Shown here: positions 1 through 8,532 of the stretch, in pieces
Layout: each line of letters opens with the position of its first letter
Numbering within the stretch: position 1 is the first letter of the stretch
From: Exilibacterium tricleocarpae
GTDB lineage: Bacteria > Pseudomonadota > Gammaproteobacteria > Pseudomonadales > Cellvibrionaceae
Assembly: GCF_007004655.1 (NCBI RefSeq)
Contig: NZ_ML660104.1
Location: forward strand, 62,001-126,000
Length of the DNA: 64,000 nt
Direction of reading: 5' to 3'
The notes under the pieces: generated by a model
Database searches by the model: none
Told to the model about the DNA's origin: nothing
Seen by the model: the letters and a program-made list of their open reading frames with translations, nothing else
Program-made: the position numbers and the translations under genes

Positions 1-384
1 GCGCGGCAGGTAGACGCCGTTGAAGTGATTGGCCACTGAGGCGTCGATAAGCTCGGTGTTGTCGGCCGATCCCACACCGCGCACGGTGACGTTGATATTG
101 CCCTCCTGGTTGCTGATGACGGCGCCGGGGATCACGTACTGGAGGTTGGTAAATTCCGCTCCCACGCCGTTGGCTGCGAGGTCGTCCTGGCTGAACGCCT
201 GGGCGGTACCGGCGTAGTCCTGGATACTTTTCTCCCGGCGGTCAACGGTTACCACGATTTCTTCGAGCAGGCCGGCGGCGGCATCGGTGTTGCCGGCGGA
301 CTGGGACATGGCACCGGTAGCGGTGAGCCCGGCGCAGGCCGCTGCCACGGCGGCAGCGAGATGTTTTCTCTGTGTGTTGGACAT
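1..384 (-). CDS. TonB-dependent receptor, N-terminal part (runs off window start)
   Basis: Only the first 128 codons are in the window; the gene continues past base 1. The protein starts MSNTQRKH, followed by an Ala-rich hydrophobic signal peptide. A TonB-box-like LEEIVVTVDRR comes next, and then a plug domain start with VIPGAVISN and the NVTVRGVG motif typical of outer-membrane receptors. The start is the ATG at 384-382, preceded by AAGGAG. Family knowledge: such receptors import siderophores, glycans, peptides or vitamins across the outer membrane with TonB energy. The substrate cannot be told from this fragment. It is divergent from an AraC-type regulator at 769, which is its most likely controller. 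Confidence 0.88.
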   Translation of the reverse strand, partial: MSNTQRKHLAAAVAAACAGLTATGAMSQSAGNTDAAAGLLEEIVVTVDRREKSIQDYAGTAQAFSQDDLAANGVGAEFTNLQYVIPGAVISNQEGNINVTVRGVGSADNTELIDASVANHFNGVYLPR

Positions 385-768
385 CGGCTTATCTCTCCTT
401 CCTTACCCTGGTTAAGTCTTTATAAGTATCTATATGTAGGTGCTTGGAAAAGATGGGTGACCTGGCTAATCGACCTGGCTAATCGACCTGGCTAATCGAT
501 AAGTAGGTCATCGCAAGGTGTCAGCGTCAATCAAATACCGCTAAAGGTCGTCAAAGTTTGCGGGTTTTTTGCAGTTGAACGTTCGAGTACAAGCAATGCG
601 GAAAGTTGAACTTCCCGCGAGCCCTTAGACGCCGGGGGTTTTGCAGTTTTGTTATGAGCAGTGTATCTTTGTTTCCAAATTATTATAAGCTGGTCGCGAC
701 GATGTTGATTCCCCGATAAAAACACGGCGGTGGAGTTATCGGGGAGATGCCGGCCTCAAGAGTCTGCC
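385..768. other. Divergent intergenic region between the receptor and the AraC regulator
   Basis: This stretch separates two divergent start codons and must hold both promoters. It contains a three-copy 13-bp tandem repeat (461-499). A GTG at 730 would extend the AraC regulator by 13 codons, but that extension carries no recognisable feature. I see no other gene here. Confidence 0.5.
461..499. repeat. 13-bp direct repeat, three perfect tandem copies
   Basis: The unit CCTGGCTAATCGA occurs three times head to tail without a mismatch, followed by a T. It sits about 77 bp upstream of the receptor start codon. Perfect tandem 13-mers could be an iterated activator site (spacing slightly above one helical turn) or a slippage-prone tract. 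Which one is not decidable from sequence. Confidence 0.9.
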
Positions 769-1938
769 ATGGACCTGTTGCTGTTTAACGTTCACGATGT
801 CGTCTTGTTGATGACCGCCTACCAATGCACCCTGTTTGCCTTGTTGCTGGTGGCCATCAAAAGCGACAAACACCTCAGTAACCTGCTGCTGGCGGGTTTT
901 TTGCTAACCCATGCCGCGATTCCCCTGGATATCCTGATCAACTTTGGCGTTGCGTTTCGCGAGTGGGCGACGGCCGTGTCACCAAAGCTGTCTTACTTGT
1001 TCGGCTTTGCCTACTGGCTCGAGGGACCGCTGCTGCTGTGGTATACCCGCTCCCTGCTCTACCGGGATTACCGCCTTGGCTATGGTGACCTGGTTTACCT
1101 GATCCCTTTCTTTGTGTACCTGGTCTATGAACTCGCCGTCTATTATTGGTCGGCGCCGGCGAGCAAAATCGTGGTGCCTGAGGACTACGGCCAGCAGGAC
1201 GCCCACTCGACCCTCAACCTGGTGGTGGGCTTTTGCCGTGAGGCTTTGCGGGTGGCGTTTGGCGTGCTGTGTTTTCTGGAGATTCGCAGGGGCCGCCAGT
1301 TGTTGAAACACCGGTTTTCGAATATCGAAAAGATCGATTTTTCCTGGTTGAATATTCTCGTTATCGGCTTTTTATTGTTGCGGGTTTGGGCGGTGCTGGT
1401 ATCGATCGCCATTATCGTGTCGGTCAAATTCGGCGTCAGTATCGACTTTCGGATCATGGGTTTGGTTGAAAACTACACGGTGTTTATTCTGGTCAGCGCG
1501 CTGATTTTTTTCAGTTTGAGTTACTCGGCGGTGTTCGAGGGTATCGACGAGAAAGGCGCCCAGGACGGGCACGGCAAAAGCGCCATCGACCCGCAACAGG
1601 TGGAGCGGCTCAGTCATTTTATGGAAACCGAAAAACCGTTTCTGAAAAGTGCCCTGACCCTGGAGCAGCTGGCGTCCCAGGCCGCCATGCCGGCGCGGAC
1701 CTTATCGATGGTCATCAATCGCCACTTCAATAAAAATTTCTTTGAGTTTATCAACCACTATCGCATTGAGGAGACCAAACAGCTGTTGCGCGATCCGCAG
1801 CAGCGCGATAAAACCCTGTTGGAGATTATGTTGGCAGTGGGATTTAACAGCAAAGCGACGTTCAACACTTTCTTCAAGAAATTTGAAGGGATGACGCCGA
1901 GTCAGTATCGTAAAAAAGTGGCCGGCGAATTCGACTGA
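769..1938 (+). CDS. AraC-family regulator with N-terminal membrane domain
   Basis: The protein is 389 aa from the ATG at 769; an in-frame GTG at 730 is possible. The N-terminal ~260 residues are strongly hydrophobic, with about seven candidate membrane segments. The C-terminal ~95 residues are an AraC-type double helix-turn-helix: LTLEQLASQAAMPARTLSMVI, then TLLEIMLAVGFNSKATFNTFF and the family end motif GMTPSQYRK. Membrane-anchored AraC proteins of this layout are found next to TonB-dependent receptor genes in marine gammaproteobacteria. Divergent placement from the receptor at 1-384 suggests it controls that receptor in response to an envelope signal. It converges on the S1/P1 nuclease gene with a 13-bp gap. 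Confidence 0.85.
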   Translation: MDLLLFNVHDVVLLMTAYQCTLFALLLVAIKSDKHLSNLLLAGFLLTHAAIPLDILINFGVAFREWATAVSPKLSYLFGFAYWLEGPLLLWYTRSLLYRDYRLGYGDLVYLIPFFVYLVYELAVYYWSAPASKIVVPEDYGQQDAHSTLNLVVGFCREALRVAFGVLCFLEIRRGRQLLKHRFSNIEKIDFSWLNILVIGFLLLRVWAVLVSIAIIVSVKFGVSIDFRIMGLVENYTVFILVSALIFFSLSYSAVFEGIDEKGAQDGHGKSAIDPQQVERLSHFMETEKPFLKSALTLEQLASQAAMPARTLSMVINRHFNKNFFEFINHYRIEETKQLLRDPQQRDKTLLEIMLAVGFNSKATFNTFFKKFEGMTPSQYRKKVAGEFD

Positions 1939-1951
1939 AATGCTTACCGGG

Positions 1952-2770
1952 CTATAAAACACTGTCCAGTAACCGTGCCAGTCGAATGCCGGCCATTTTT
2001 ATACGTCGTATCACCACCGGGTTGTGACGGGTGAAATAGGTATCGTCGAGCCTTCCGTCTGCGGGCAGTTCGGCGTAGATGGCGCGGGTCAGGGTGAGGG
2101 ACTCGTCGGCCCAGTTATAGATGTCCGTGTCCGCCCAGGCGACCCGCTGGCGGGCGCTGATGGTGGCGAACAACCCGGCGCCCGCGCTGCGCCAGTTCGG
2201 CGTCTGCCGGGCAATCAGGTCCCGGTCCCAGAGTCGGTGGAGATTGGTAGCTGTGCCCAGCAGACTCACCTGTACCCGGTTGCCGCCCAGATCATCGGCG
2301 TAAGAGACGTGCAGGGGCTGGTGAATGTCACCCACCAGATGGCCGAGCATCAACAGTGCCTGAGGCCGTGTATTCAGGTACCGCCGATCCGATACGGGGT
2401 CGCCGCGCAACACCGCGGTGTAATACACAATGGCTTCGGTAATGCAGGTGGTGTCGCCGCAGGACCGTTTGCGCGGCAATACGGTGGCGTGGCGCGGGAG
2501 ATTGATATAGTGTTGGGGTTTTAAAAACGCGTACTGCGGCCGGTCGCGAATGCGGTCGGCCCAGGTGCAGCCGTCGGCCAGGGTTTGGTGAGAGGACTGG
2601 CGCAGCAGGTCGCTTACCGATTGGCGGGTGGTGGCTTTGATTTCCCGCCAGGCAATATCGCAGATCAACCGGTGCCCCAGTTTTTCGAAAGCATAAGTAT
2701 TGCCGCTCAACAAAGCCGACATCAACAATGCCGCCAGCCAGGCGGCGGTAAGCGGAATTTGGTGAATCAT
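1952..2770 (-). CDS. S1/P1-type nuclease, secreted
   Basis: 272 aa with a clear signal peptide (hydrophobic core WLAALLMSALL, likely cleavage after NTYA). Zinc-nuclease motifs are visible: FEKLGHRLICDIA at the mature N-terminus, HYINLPR, GDIHQPLH followed by DDLGGN, and NLHRLWD. These match the trinuclear zinc S1/P1 family, which degrades single-stranded DNA and RNA and removes 3'-phosphates. Family members usually begin the mature chain with Trp, whose backbone binds zinc; here the equivalent residue is Phe (or Ala-Phe, depending on cleavage). The protein is presumably periplasmic or secreted for nucleic-acid scavenging. It stands alone between AraC and tatD. Confidence 0.85.
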   Translation of the reverse strand: MIHQIPLTAAWLAALLMSALLSGNTYAFEKLGHRLICDIAWREIKATTRQSVSDLLRQSSHQTLADGCTWADRIRDRPQYAFLKPQHYINLPRHATVLPRKRSCGDTTCITEAIVYYTAVLRGDPVSDRRYLNTRPQALLMLGHLVGDIHQPLHVSYADDLGGNRVQVSLLGTATNLHRLWDRDLIARQTPNWRSAGAGLFATISARQRVAWADTDIYNWADESLTLTRAIYAELPADGRLDDTYFTRHNPVVIRRIKMAGIRLARLLDSVL

Positions 2771-3056
2771 GGTCTTAGTCTGGGTCTCCCGGTGACAGAT
2801 GGGTTTGATTTACCGTTTTGGTTTAAACTCTTGCCTTGAGCCCTTGGTCTTAACGAGTGTTCTTAACGAGTGTTCTTGACCAGTGTTCTTAGCCTATGTA
2901 TACGACCACCACCACAGGGGATTCGTCTGACTGGTTGGAACCATGGTGCCCTCCGCGCGGAGGCAGATGCCGCCTCACTATAGTAGCGTATTGTAGTTGA
3001 TCACAGGATCAGGTTATCAGTTAAAGATGACGAAACGACGCACACCGCCACTGCAA

Positions 3057-4031
3057 ATGGAATTTTTCGACAGTCACTGTCACTTCGATTTTGAGGTGTT
3101 TGAGTCCACCAGGGATAAACTGTGGCGCGATTGCACCGCGGCCGGTATAACCCGGCTGTTGATTCCGGGCGTGGCGCCGGCGCAATGGCCGGCGATGCGG
3201 GAGATAGTGGTGCGCTATCCCGGGTTGCTGTGTGCCGTCGGTCTGCACCCCTGGTGGATTGACAAAGTGGCTGGGATTGGGAAATTTCCTGAGACCGAGA
3301 AAGGTCACGGGATCGAAAACGCCCCCGGGATTGGGAAAGGCCCGGTGACGGAGCGAGACCCCGGAATCGAGAAAGGTCCAGGGATGGGGCAAGGCACCGG
3401 GATTGAGAAAGATTCCCGGGTTAAGAAAGCCGGCGACGCTGAGAAGGTGCCCGCGATTGATACAGCATCGGGTGCTGGTATCGCCGACGTGATCGCCTGC
3501 CAGATAGCGGCTGCGCTGGCGGAAGGCGGTGGTGTCGCCGTCGGTGAATGCGGCCTGGATCGACATATCGAAACGCCCCTGGCGCTGCAACAGATTGTTT
3601 TCGAGGTGCAGGTGCGTCTGGCCTGCGAGCACCGCTTGCCGTTGGTCGTGCATGTGCGCGGTACACATCAGGAGGTGCTGGCGATATTGCGGCGCCATCG
3701 CCCCAAGCGCGGTGGTGTGATTCACGGTTTCAGCGGCAGCCCGGAGTTGGCGTTACAGTACTGGTCTCTGGGATTTTGTATCGGCGTCGGTGGCACGATC
3801 ACCTATGCGCGCGCCGCCAAGACCCGGCGTGCGGTGGCGCAGTTGCCGGCCGCCGCCCTGTTGTTGGAGACCGATGCGCCGGATATGCCGCTGCACGGTT
3901 TTCAGGGGCAGCCCAATACGCCCCTGCGCCTGCCGTTGATTGCCCGGACACTGGCGCAACTGCGGGACCAGCCCCTGGCCGATATCGCCCGCCTGACCAC
4001 CGATAACGGCTGCCGCCTGTTTGATCTGTAA
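3057..4031 (+). CDS. tatD: TatD-family metal-dependent hydrolase with repeat insertion
   Basis: 324 aa from the ATG at 3057, where MEFFDSHCHFDF opens the TIM-barrel domain with its metal-binding HxH. Upstream in-frame starts (TTG 2997, ATG 3027) add only a basic leader. Other conserved positions are the Glu in VGECGLDR, His in LVVHVRG, His in GVIHGFSG and Asp in LLLETDAPDMP, so the active site looks complete. TatD proteins are Mg-dependent DNases/exonucleases or D-aminoacyl-tRNA hydrolases. Between the HPWW strand and the AVGECGLD strand lies a ~66-residue low-complexity insertion of hexapeptide units, absent from usual TatD proteins (~260 aa). It converges on tcdA. Confidence 0.87.
   Translation: MEFFDSHCHFDFEVFESTRDKLWRDCTAAGITRLLIPGVAPAQWPAMREIVVRYPGLLCAVGLHPWWIDKVAGIGKFPETEKGHGIENAPGIGKGPVTERDPGIEKGPGMGQGTGIEKDSRVKKAGDAEKVPAIDTASGAGIADVIACQIAAALAEGGGVAVGECGLDRHIETPLALQQIVFEVQVRLACEHRLPLVVHVRGTHQEVLAILRRHRPKRGGVIHGFSGSPELALQYWSLGFCIGVGGTITYARAAKTRRAVAQLPAAALLLETDAPDMPLHGFQGQPNTPLRLPLIARTLAQLRDQPLADIARLTTDNGCRLFDL
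3270..3467 (+). repeat. Eleven 18-bp units encoding degenerate hexapeptides inside tatD
   Basis: In frame, the segment reads as successive six-residue units: AGIGKF, PETEKG, HGIENA, PGIGKG, PVTERD, PGIEKG, PGMGQG, TGIEKD, SRVKKA, GDAEKV, PAIDTA. The DNA consensus is roughly GGGATTGAGAAAGGYCCC. The units lie exactly at a loop between two conserved TatD strands, so the core fold can be kept. This looks like in-frame repeat expansion followed by divergence. Confidence 0.8.
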
Positions 4032-4050
4032 CGGGCCACTCGATACGGAT

Positions 4051-4845
4051 TTAGGCTCGTGCCAGATATCGGTCCACCGCCCGCGCCGCCGCACAGAAGC
4101 CGAAGCTGGCCGTGACCATGGTGGCGGCGCCGAGGCCGCCGCCACAGTCGAGGCCGGCACTACCCTGCAGCGCACGCTTGGCGTGGCTGATGCCGCCGGC
4201 GGCGTCCGGATACAGTAACTGTTCGGTGGAGTAGACAGCCTCGACGGAAAAAAAGCGCTTGGGGTTGCGGGAGAAATTATACAGGCGCCGCAGATAGTTG
4301 CGGGTTTTCGCCAGCAGCGGATCGGTGGTAGTGCGGCTCAGATCACCGCTGGTGATTTGGCGTGGATCGCGCTTGCCGCCGGCGGAGCCCACGGTGACGA
4401 TCTGCTGCCGGCGGCGCCGGCAGAAGGCGATCAGCGCCGCTTTGACGGCGGCCGCGTCTATGGCGTCGATGACAAGATGGTGCTCGGGCAGGATCAGCTT
4501 TTCGAGGTTGTCTCTGCCGAGAAAATCTGCGATTTCAAACACCCTGATCTCGGGATTGATGGCTTTTAGTCGCTCACCCATGACCGTCGTTTTCGGCCGG
4601 CCGATGGTCTCTTGCAGGGTGTGCAACTGGCGGTTGGTATTGGTGATACAGATATCGTCGAGATCGATCAGGGTCAGGGAGCCGACACCGGTGCGGGCCA
4701 GGGATTCGGCGACCCAGGAGCCCACGCCGCCGATACCGATGACGCAGAAGTGGGCTCGGTGCAGTTGCTCCAGGGCCGTCTGCCCATAGAGGCGGGCGAT
4801 GCCGCCGAAGCGGTGCCGATAGTTTTCGCTAAGCGGTGTGGTCAT
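4051..4845 (-). CDS. tcdA: tRNA threonylcarbamoyladenosine dehydratase
   Basis: 264 aa from the ATG at 4845; the reading frame stays open further upstream to 5013, but the added residues show no homology. It is an E1-like (ThiF/MoeB) fold: the nucleotide-binding GIGGVGSWVAESLARTG near residue 35, LIDLDDI, NTNRQ and the INPEIRV stretch are typical. TcdA (CsdL) uses ATP to cyclise t6A to ct6A at tRNA position 37. The gene faces tatD across a 19-bp gap and appears monocistronic. Confidence 0.9.
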   Translation of the reverse strand: MTTPLSENYRHRFGGIARLYGQTALEQLHRAHFCVIGIGGVGSWVAESLARTGVGSLTLIDLDDICITNTNRQLHTLQETIGRPKTTVMGERLKAINPEIRVFEIADFLGRDNLEKLILPEHHLVIDAIDAAAVKAALIAFCRRRRQQIVTVGSAGGKRDPRQITSGDLSRTTTDPLLAKTRNYLRRLYNFSRNPKRFFSVEAVYSTEQLLYPDAAGGISHAKRALQGSAGLDCGGGLGAATMVTASFGFCAAARAVDRYLARA

Positions 4846-5235
4846 GGGTAGCGGGCCCGGTCGACAGTTGAAAGCGGTGGGCAATATTACTCGGACGGCT
4901 GCATAAATTTCAATAAGAACCGGGCCCGACCCCTTCACAGCACGGTGGGCCGATCCGCCGGCGGCACGATATGGGGACGTAACTTTAGTTGCGTCCCCCT
5001 CGAGAGGGACCACTCCCGGTTAACGAAGGCACTGTGAATCGTTTGCCCCGCCGGGCCTTACCTCCTGCATACTTTACTTTGTATCGAGAAAACCGGAACA
5101 GGCAGCATACAGTCCGGGGACTTTGATCTTATACCCTGTACCGGCGCGGCCCGTGCCAGATGGTACTCCCCTGAATCGCACCAAAAAAACGTCGGGGCAA
5201 CAGGTATGGTATTTGGGGTCGGGGTAAAAATATTT
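4846..5235. other. Intergenic region with REP-like hairpin
   Basis: No gene is supported between tcdA and cydB. The stretch holds a near-perfect hairpin (4973-4998). It also has two GC-rich patches, CCGGGCCCGACCCC near 4920 and GGGGTCGGGGTAAAAA near 5216, of the kind seen in repetitive extragenic elements. No transposase gene is present. Confidence 0.45.
4973..4998. repeat. Near-perfect palindromic hairpin, REP-like
   Basis: GGGGACGTAACT, a two-base TT loop and AGTTGCGTCCCC form a 12-bp stem with one G-T wobble. There is no following T-run, so it is not a classical intrinsic terminator. It resembles palindromic units mobilised by REP-associated Y1 transposases, but other genomic copies would be needed to say so. 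Confidence 0.55.
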
Positions 5236-6240
5236 TCAGTAATACCTAAGATCCGTAGTCTTACCCCAAAACACCCGATAGGAAAACACCGTGTAAGCAA
5301 TAATCGTCGGCACCACGATAACCGCCCCGTAGAGCACAAACTGTAGTGAAACACTGGCGCTGGCGGCTTCCCAAACAGTCATCACCTCAGGCACGACATA
5401 GGGGGAAAAACTATAAGCCAGCGCCTGAAAACACAACAGAAAAATCGTCACCGCGGCGGCGAACGGAATCCAGCAGCCGAACTCGTTGTGGTGGGGAAAG
5501 TGGCTGAGGTAACGGTCGACCACCACAAACAGAAAACCGCACAGAATGGGAATGGGTAACAACACGATCACCTCCGGCAGGGCAAACCAGCGCTCCCAGA
5601 TGCGGTCGCTGATCGACAGGTTCACAGCGGTAACGCTCACAATGCCCAGCGCCATCAACCAGGCGCAGCAGCGGGCCCAGCGCCGGGCGCGGTGCTGGAG
5701 CTCCCCCTCGGTCTTCATCACCAGCCAGGCGGCACCGATAAAGCAGTAGGCCGCGGCCACGCAGACGGCGCTCAATACGGCAAAGGCGTAGGCCTGCCAG
5801 GTATCGGCAAAACCCAGGACATAACGCCCGAGCATGTAACCCTGGGTGGTGGCGGCGATAATGGAACCGGCGTTGAACGCCCAGTCCCAACCGCGTTTGT
5901 GATTGCCCGGCGCCTTGGCGCGAAAGTCAAAGGCGACGCCGCGCAGTATCAGGCCCGCCAGCATCAGGGCCGCGGGTAGATACAGATTTTGCAAAATGGT
6001 CGAGTGGGCGGCGGGAAAAGCGATAAACAACAAACCCACGGCCAGCACCAGCCAGGTTTCGTTGGCGTCCCAGAACGGACCGATCGAGGCGATCATCACG
6101 TCGCGTTGCTCTTCGTCGTTGTGCGGCAGCAGCATGCCCACGCCCAAGTCGTAGCCATCGAGAACCGCGTAGAGAAAAAACGCCAGTCCCATCAGGGCCA
6201 GGAACACCAGGGGCAGCCAATAGTCGGGGCCGGTCGGCAT
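5236..6240 (-). CDS. cydB: Cytochrome bd-type quinol oxidase subunit II
   Basis: 334 aa, multi-spanning. The start MPTGPDYWLPLVFLALMG, the AVLDGYDLGVGMLLP motif, the IGPFWDANETWLV motif and LRGVAFDFR are hallmark CydB/CioB sequences. It pairs with subunit I, starting 13 bp after that gene, in one minus-strand operon. The complex reduces O2 at the cytoplasmic membrane using quinol without pumping protons. No CydX- or CydZ-like small subunit gene was recognised in the ~220 bp downstream. Confidence 0.93.
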   Translation of the reverse strand: MPTGPDYWLPLVFLALMGLAFFLYAVLDGYDLGVGMLLPHNDEEQRDVMIASIGPFWDANETWLVLAVGLLFIAFPAAHSTILQNLYLPAALMLAGLILRGVAFDFRAKAPGNHKRGWDWAFNAGSIIAATTQGYMLGRYVLGFADTWQAYAFAVLSAVCVAAAYCFIGAAWLVMKTEGELQHRARRWARCCAWLMALGIVSVTAVNLSISDRIWERWFALPEVIVLLPIPILCGFLFVVVDRYLSHFPHHNEFGCWIPFAAAVTIFLLCFQALAYSFSPYVVPEVMTVWEAASASVSLQFVLYGAVIVVPTIIAYTVFSYRVFWGKTTDLRYY

Positions 6241-6253
6241 GGGGGAGTCCTCC

Positions 6254-7612
6254 TCAGGTACCGGGTTGGGGGTTTAGCGCCGCATCGGATACCGGTGTCT
6301 CCGGCAACTCCTGGTCCAGTTTGACCGCGCGGTTGGCCAGTACAAACAGAGTGCGCACATAGGCGACGATCAATACGCCGTAGAGGCTGAGATACAGCGT
6401 CAGCGACACCGCGACATTGGCGGGGGCGACGCTGGTCACGGCATCGGCGGTCAGCAGCAGGTCTTGCACCAGGTAGGGCTGGCGGCCGATCTCCGACACA
6501 TACCAGCCGGCCAGGGTGGCGATCCAGCCGGAGAAGGTGGTGGCCACCAATCCTTTCAGCATCCAGTCGGGCCAGGTCTTGCGACGCAGCATCAAGATCA
6601 GCGCCGTCCACGCCATCACCAGCATCAGCACGCCGATACCCACCATAATGCGAAAGCTCCAGAACACCGGCGCCACCGGCGGGTGCCGGCCCTCGAATTC
6701 ATTCAGGCCGCGCACCTCGCCGTCCCATTCGTGAGTCAGGATAAGGCTGGCGAGCTTGGGTATTTCCACCGCCCAGCGATTGCTGCGGGTTTCGCTGTCG
6801 GGCAGAGCAAAGAGCACCAGCGGTGCGCCGGTCTGGGTTTCCCAGACACCCTCCATGGCGGCGACTTTCGCCGGCTGGTGTTCGAATGTATTGAGACCGT
6901 GTAAATCCCCCACCAGAATCTGCACCGGGGTCAGTATCGCGGCCATCCAGATAGCGGTTTTCAGAGCCAGCCGCGGGCCCGGTTTCGGGTCGCCTCGCAA
7001 CAGCCGGTAGGCGGAGATACCGGCGATCAGGAAAGCCGCGGTCAGGCCCGACGCCAGTAGCATATGCGTCAACCGGTAGGGCAGGGACGGGTTGAAGATA
7101 ATCGCCCACCAGTCGAGCGGGTAGGCGACGCCGTCGCGCATCTCGAACCCGGTGGGTGTTTGCATCCACGAGTTCAATGCCAGAATCCAAAACGCCGACA
7201 GACTGGTGCCTATAGCCACCAGCAGGGTCGCCAGTGTGTGCACGCGGTTGGATACCCGCCCGACACCAAACAGCATAATGCCGAGGAAAGTCGCTTCCAG
7301 GAAGAAGGCGGTCAACACTTCATAGCCCAGCAGCGGCCCGGCGATATTACCGACAGTTTCCATGTAGCCGGGCCAGTTGGTGCCGAATTGAAACGACATG
7401 GTGATACCGCTCACCACACCCAGCGCAAAGCTCAGGGCGAACACTCTGACCCAGAAGCGATAGGCTCGCATCCAGGCGGGATCGCCGGTCATATTGAAGC
7501 GGATTTTGAAAAACAGCAGCACCCAGCACAGTGCCATGGTGATGGTGGGAAATAGTATGTGGAAACTGATATTGGCGCCAAACTGGATGCGCGAAAGTAA
7601 CAGAGTGTCCAT
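6254..7612 (-). CDS. cydA: Cytochrome bd-type quinol oxidase subunit I (short Q-loop, CIO-like)
   Basis: 452 aa from the ATG at 7612, preceded by AGGAGT; an in-frame start 16 codons upstream is less likely. Visible features are MDTLLLSRIQFG with the heme-ligand His in NISFHILFP, FQFGTNWP, NSWMQTP, His in LTHMLLAS, the GDLHGLNTFEHQPAK segment and GRQPYLV. The total length and the short loop after GDLHG fit the cyanide-insensitive (CioA) subgroup rather than the longer E. coli CydA. It carries hemes b and d and oxidises ubiquinol. A GbsR-type regulator gene lies 86 bp upstream on the same strand and probably controls it. Confidence 0.93.
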   Translation of the reverse strand: MDTLLLSRIQFGANISFHILFPTITMALCWVLLFFKIRFNMTGDPAWMRAYRFWVRVFALSFALGVVSGITMSFQFGTNWPGYMETVGNIAGPLLGYEVLTAFFLEATFLGIMLFGVGRVSNRVHTLATLLVAIGTSLSAFWILALNSWMQTPTGFEMRDGVAYPLDWWAIIFNPSLPYRLTHMLLASGLTAAFLIAGISAYRLLRGDPKPGPRLALKTAIWMAAILTPVQILVGDLHGLNTFEHQPAKVAAMEGVWETQTGAPLVLFALPDSETRSNRWAVEIPKLASLILTHEWDGEVRGLNEFEGRHPPVAPVFWSFRIMVGIGVLMLVMAWTALILMLRRKTWPDWMLKGLVATTFSGWIATLAGWYVSEIGRQPYLVQDLLLTADAVTSVAPANVAVSLTLYLSLYGVLIVAYVRTLFVLANRAVKLDQELPETPVSDAALNPQPGT

Positions 7613-7698
7613 GGTTACTCCTGGAGACGTGGCGGTGGCAAATAGGTCTGAAACCCGCACCGCATTCAGCGGTTGGCCCGTTTGTCACCGGAAGGGTG

Positions 7699-8262
7699 TC
7701 AGGGGTCGTTGGCGCCCTTTTTTCCTCCCATCAATTTGTCTTTCATATCGATGACTTTGCTGACCCCGGAACCGAGTTTGAGCAGGGTGTAGAGCTTATC
7801 GGAACTGACGTTTTGCATGTCCGCGCTCCAACTGGTGAGCAGTTCGATCAGATCGTGCATTTCCTGCATGCGCGCCTGGGCATACTGTTCATCCTCGTTG
7901 GCAGGGGATTCCAGCAGTACATCGCGCAGCAGCGACAGGGTTGGGTCTATCTCCCGCTTGCGCCGCTCCTCGATCAGGGTGCGGGCGATCTCCCAGATAT
8001 CCTCCGGGGCGGAGTAGTACTCCTTGCGGTCGCCGGGAATATGCTGCAGGCGGATCAGGCGCCAGGACTGCAGTTCCTTCAGACCCATGCTGACATTGGA
8101 GCGGGAAAACCCCAGCGCAGCGGCCATCTGGTCGGCATTGAGCGGTCTTTGCGTCAGTACCAGCAGCGCGTAGATTTGCCCGACAGTGCGGTTAATGCCC
8201 CAGCGGCTGCCCATTTCACCGAAGTGCAGTACGAACGATTGGATCATCGGGGTCAGATTCAT
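7699..8262 (-). CDS. GbsR/MarR-family transcriptional regulator
   Basis: 187 aa. A winged helix-turn-helix is seen in the first ~90 residues: GINRTVGQIYALLVLTQRPL, then LGFSRSNVSMGLKELQSWRL and the wing GDRKEYYSA. The C-terminal part is helical and likely dimerising. This is the GbsR subgroup of MarR proteins, named for choline/betaine control but often next to other genes. Here it is the first gene before cydAB on the same strand, so control of the oxidase is the likely job. A perfect inverted repeat lies 10 bp upstream of its start codon and is a good autoregulatory operator candidate. Confidence 0.85.
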   Translation of the reverse strand: MNLTPMIQSFVLHFGEMGSRWGINRTVGQIYALLVLTQRPLNADQMAAALGFSRSNVSMGLKELQSWRLIRLQHIPGDRKEYYSAPEDIWEIARTLIEERRKREIDPTLSLLRDVLLESPANEDEQYAQARMQEMHDLIELLTSWSADMQNVSSDKLYTLLKLGSGVSKVIDMKDKLMGGKKGANDP

Positions 8263-8271
8263 AAATTTTCT

Positions 8272-8297
8272 GAATTTTCAAGAATTCCTGAAAATTC
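8272..8297. promoter_or_regulatory. Inverted repeat, candidate operator of the GbsR-like regulator
   Basis: GAATTTTCA and TGAAAATTC form perfect 9-bp arms around the 8-bp spacer AGAATTCC. The position 10 bp upstream of the start codon at 8262 fits negative autoregulation by the winged-helix dimer encoded there. This is inferred from position and symmetry only. Confidence 0.6.
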
Positions 8298-8391
8298 TAA
8301 AAGAATACGCTGTGATGTCAAGTACTATCTGTCCGGGCGTCCTCGAGATGGGTGTGGCGGTTGGGGCTGGGGGTTGCGTTAAGGGATAAAT

Positions 8392-8405
8392 CGGACTATA
8401 GTCCG
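8392..8405. promoter_or_regulatory. 14-bp perfect palindrome CGGACTATAGTCCG
   Basis: The palindrome is perfect over 14 bp and shares its GGACTA/TAGTCC halves with conserved elements at 39039, 47089 and 52870. A further GACTATAG half-like sequence follows at about 8441. It may be the full symmetric version of a site for the response regulator encoded at 52993. Confidence 0.45.
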
Positions 8406-8532
8406 CGCCGCTCTGTGGAAATCACTTTGCGACTATAGTTTTAACCGTGGTTTTACTGCGGTTTTAGCCATATTTTTTTAAGTATGTTTTAAACCACACT
8501 TTCAACGACTCTTTCAACCACAGGAGGCTCAA

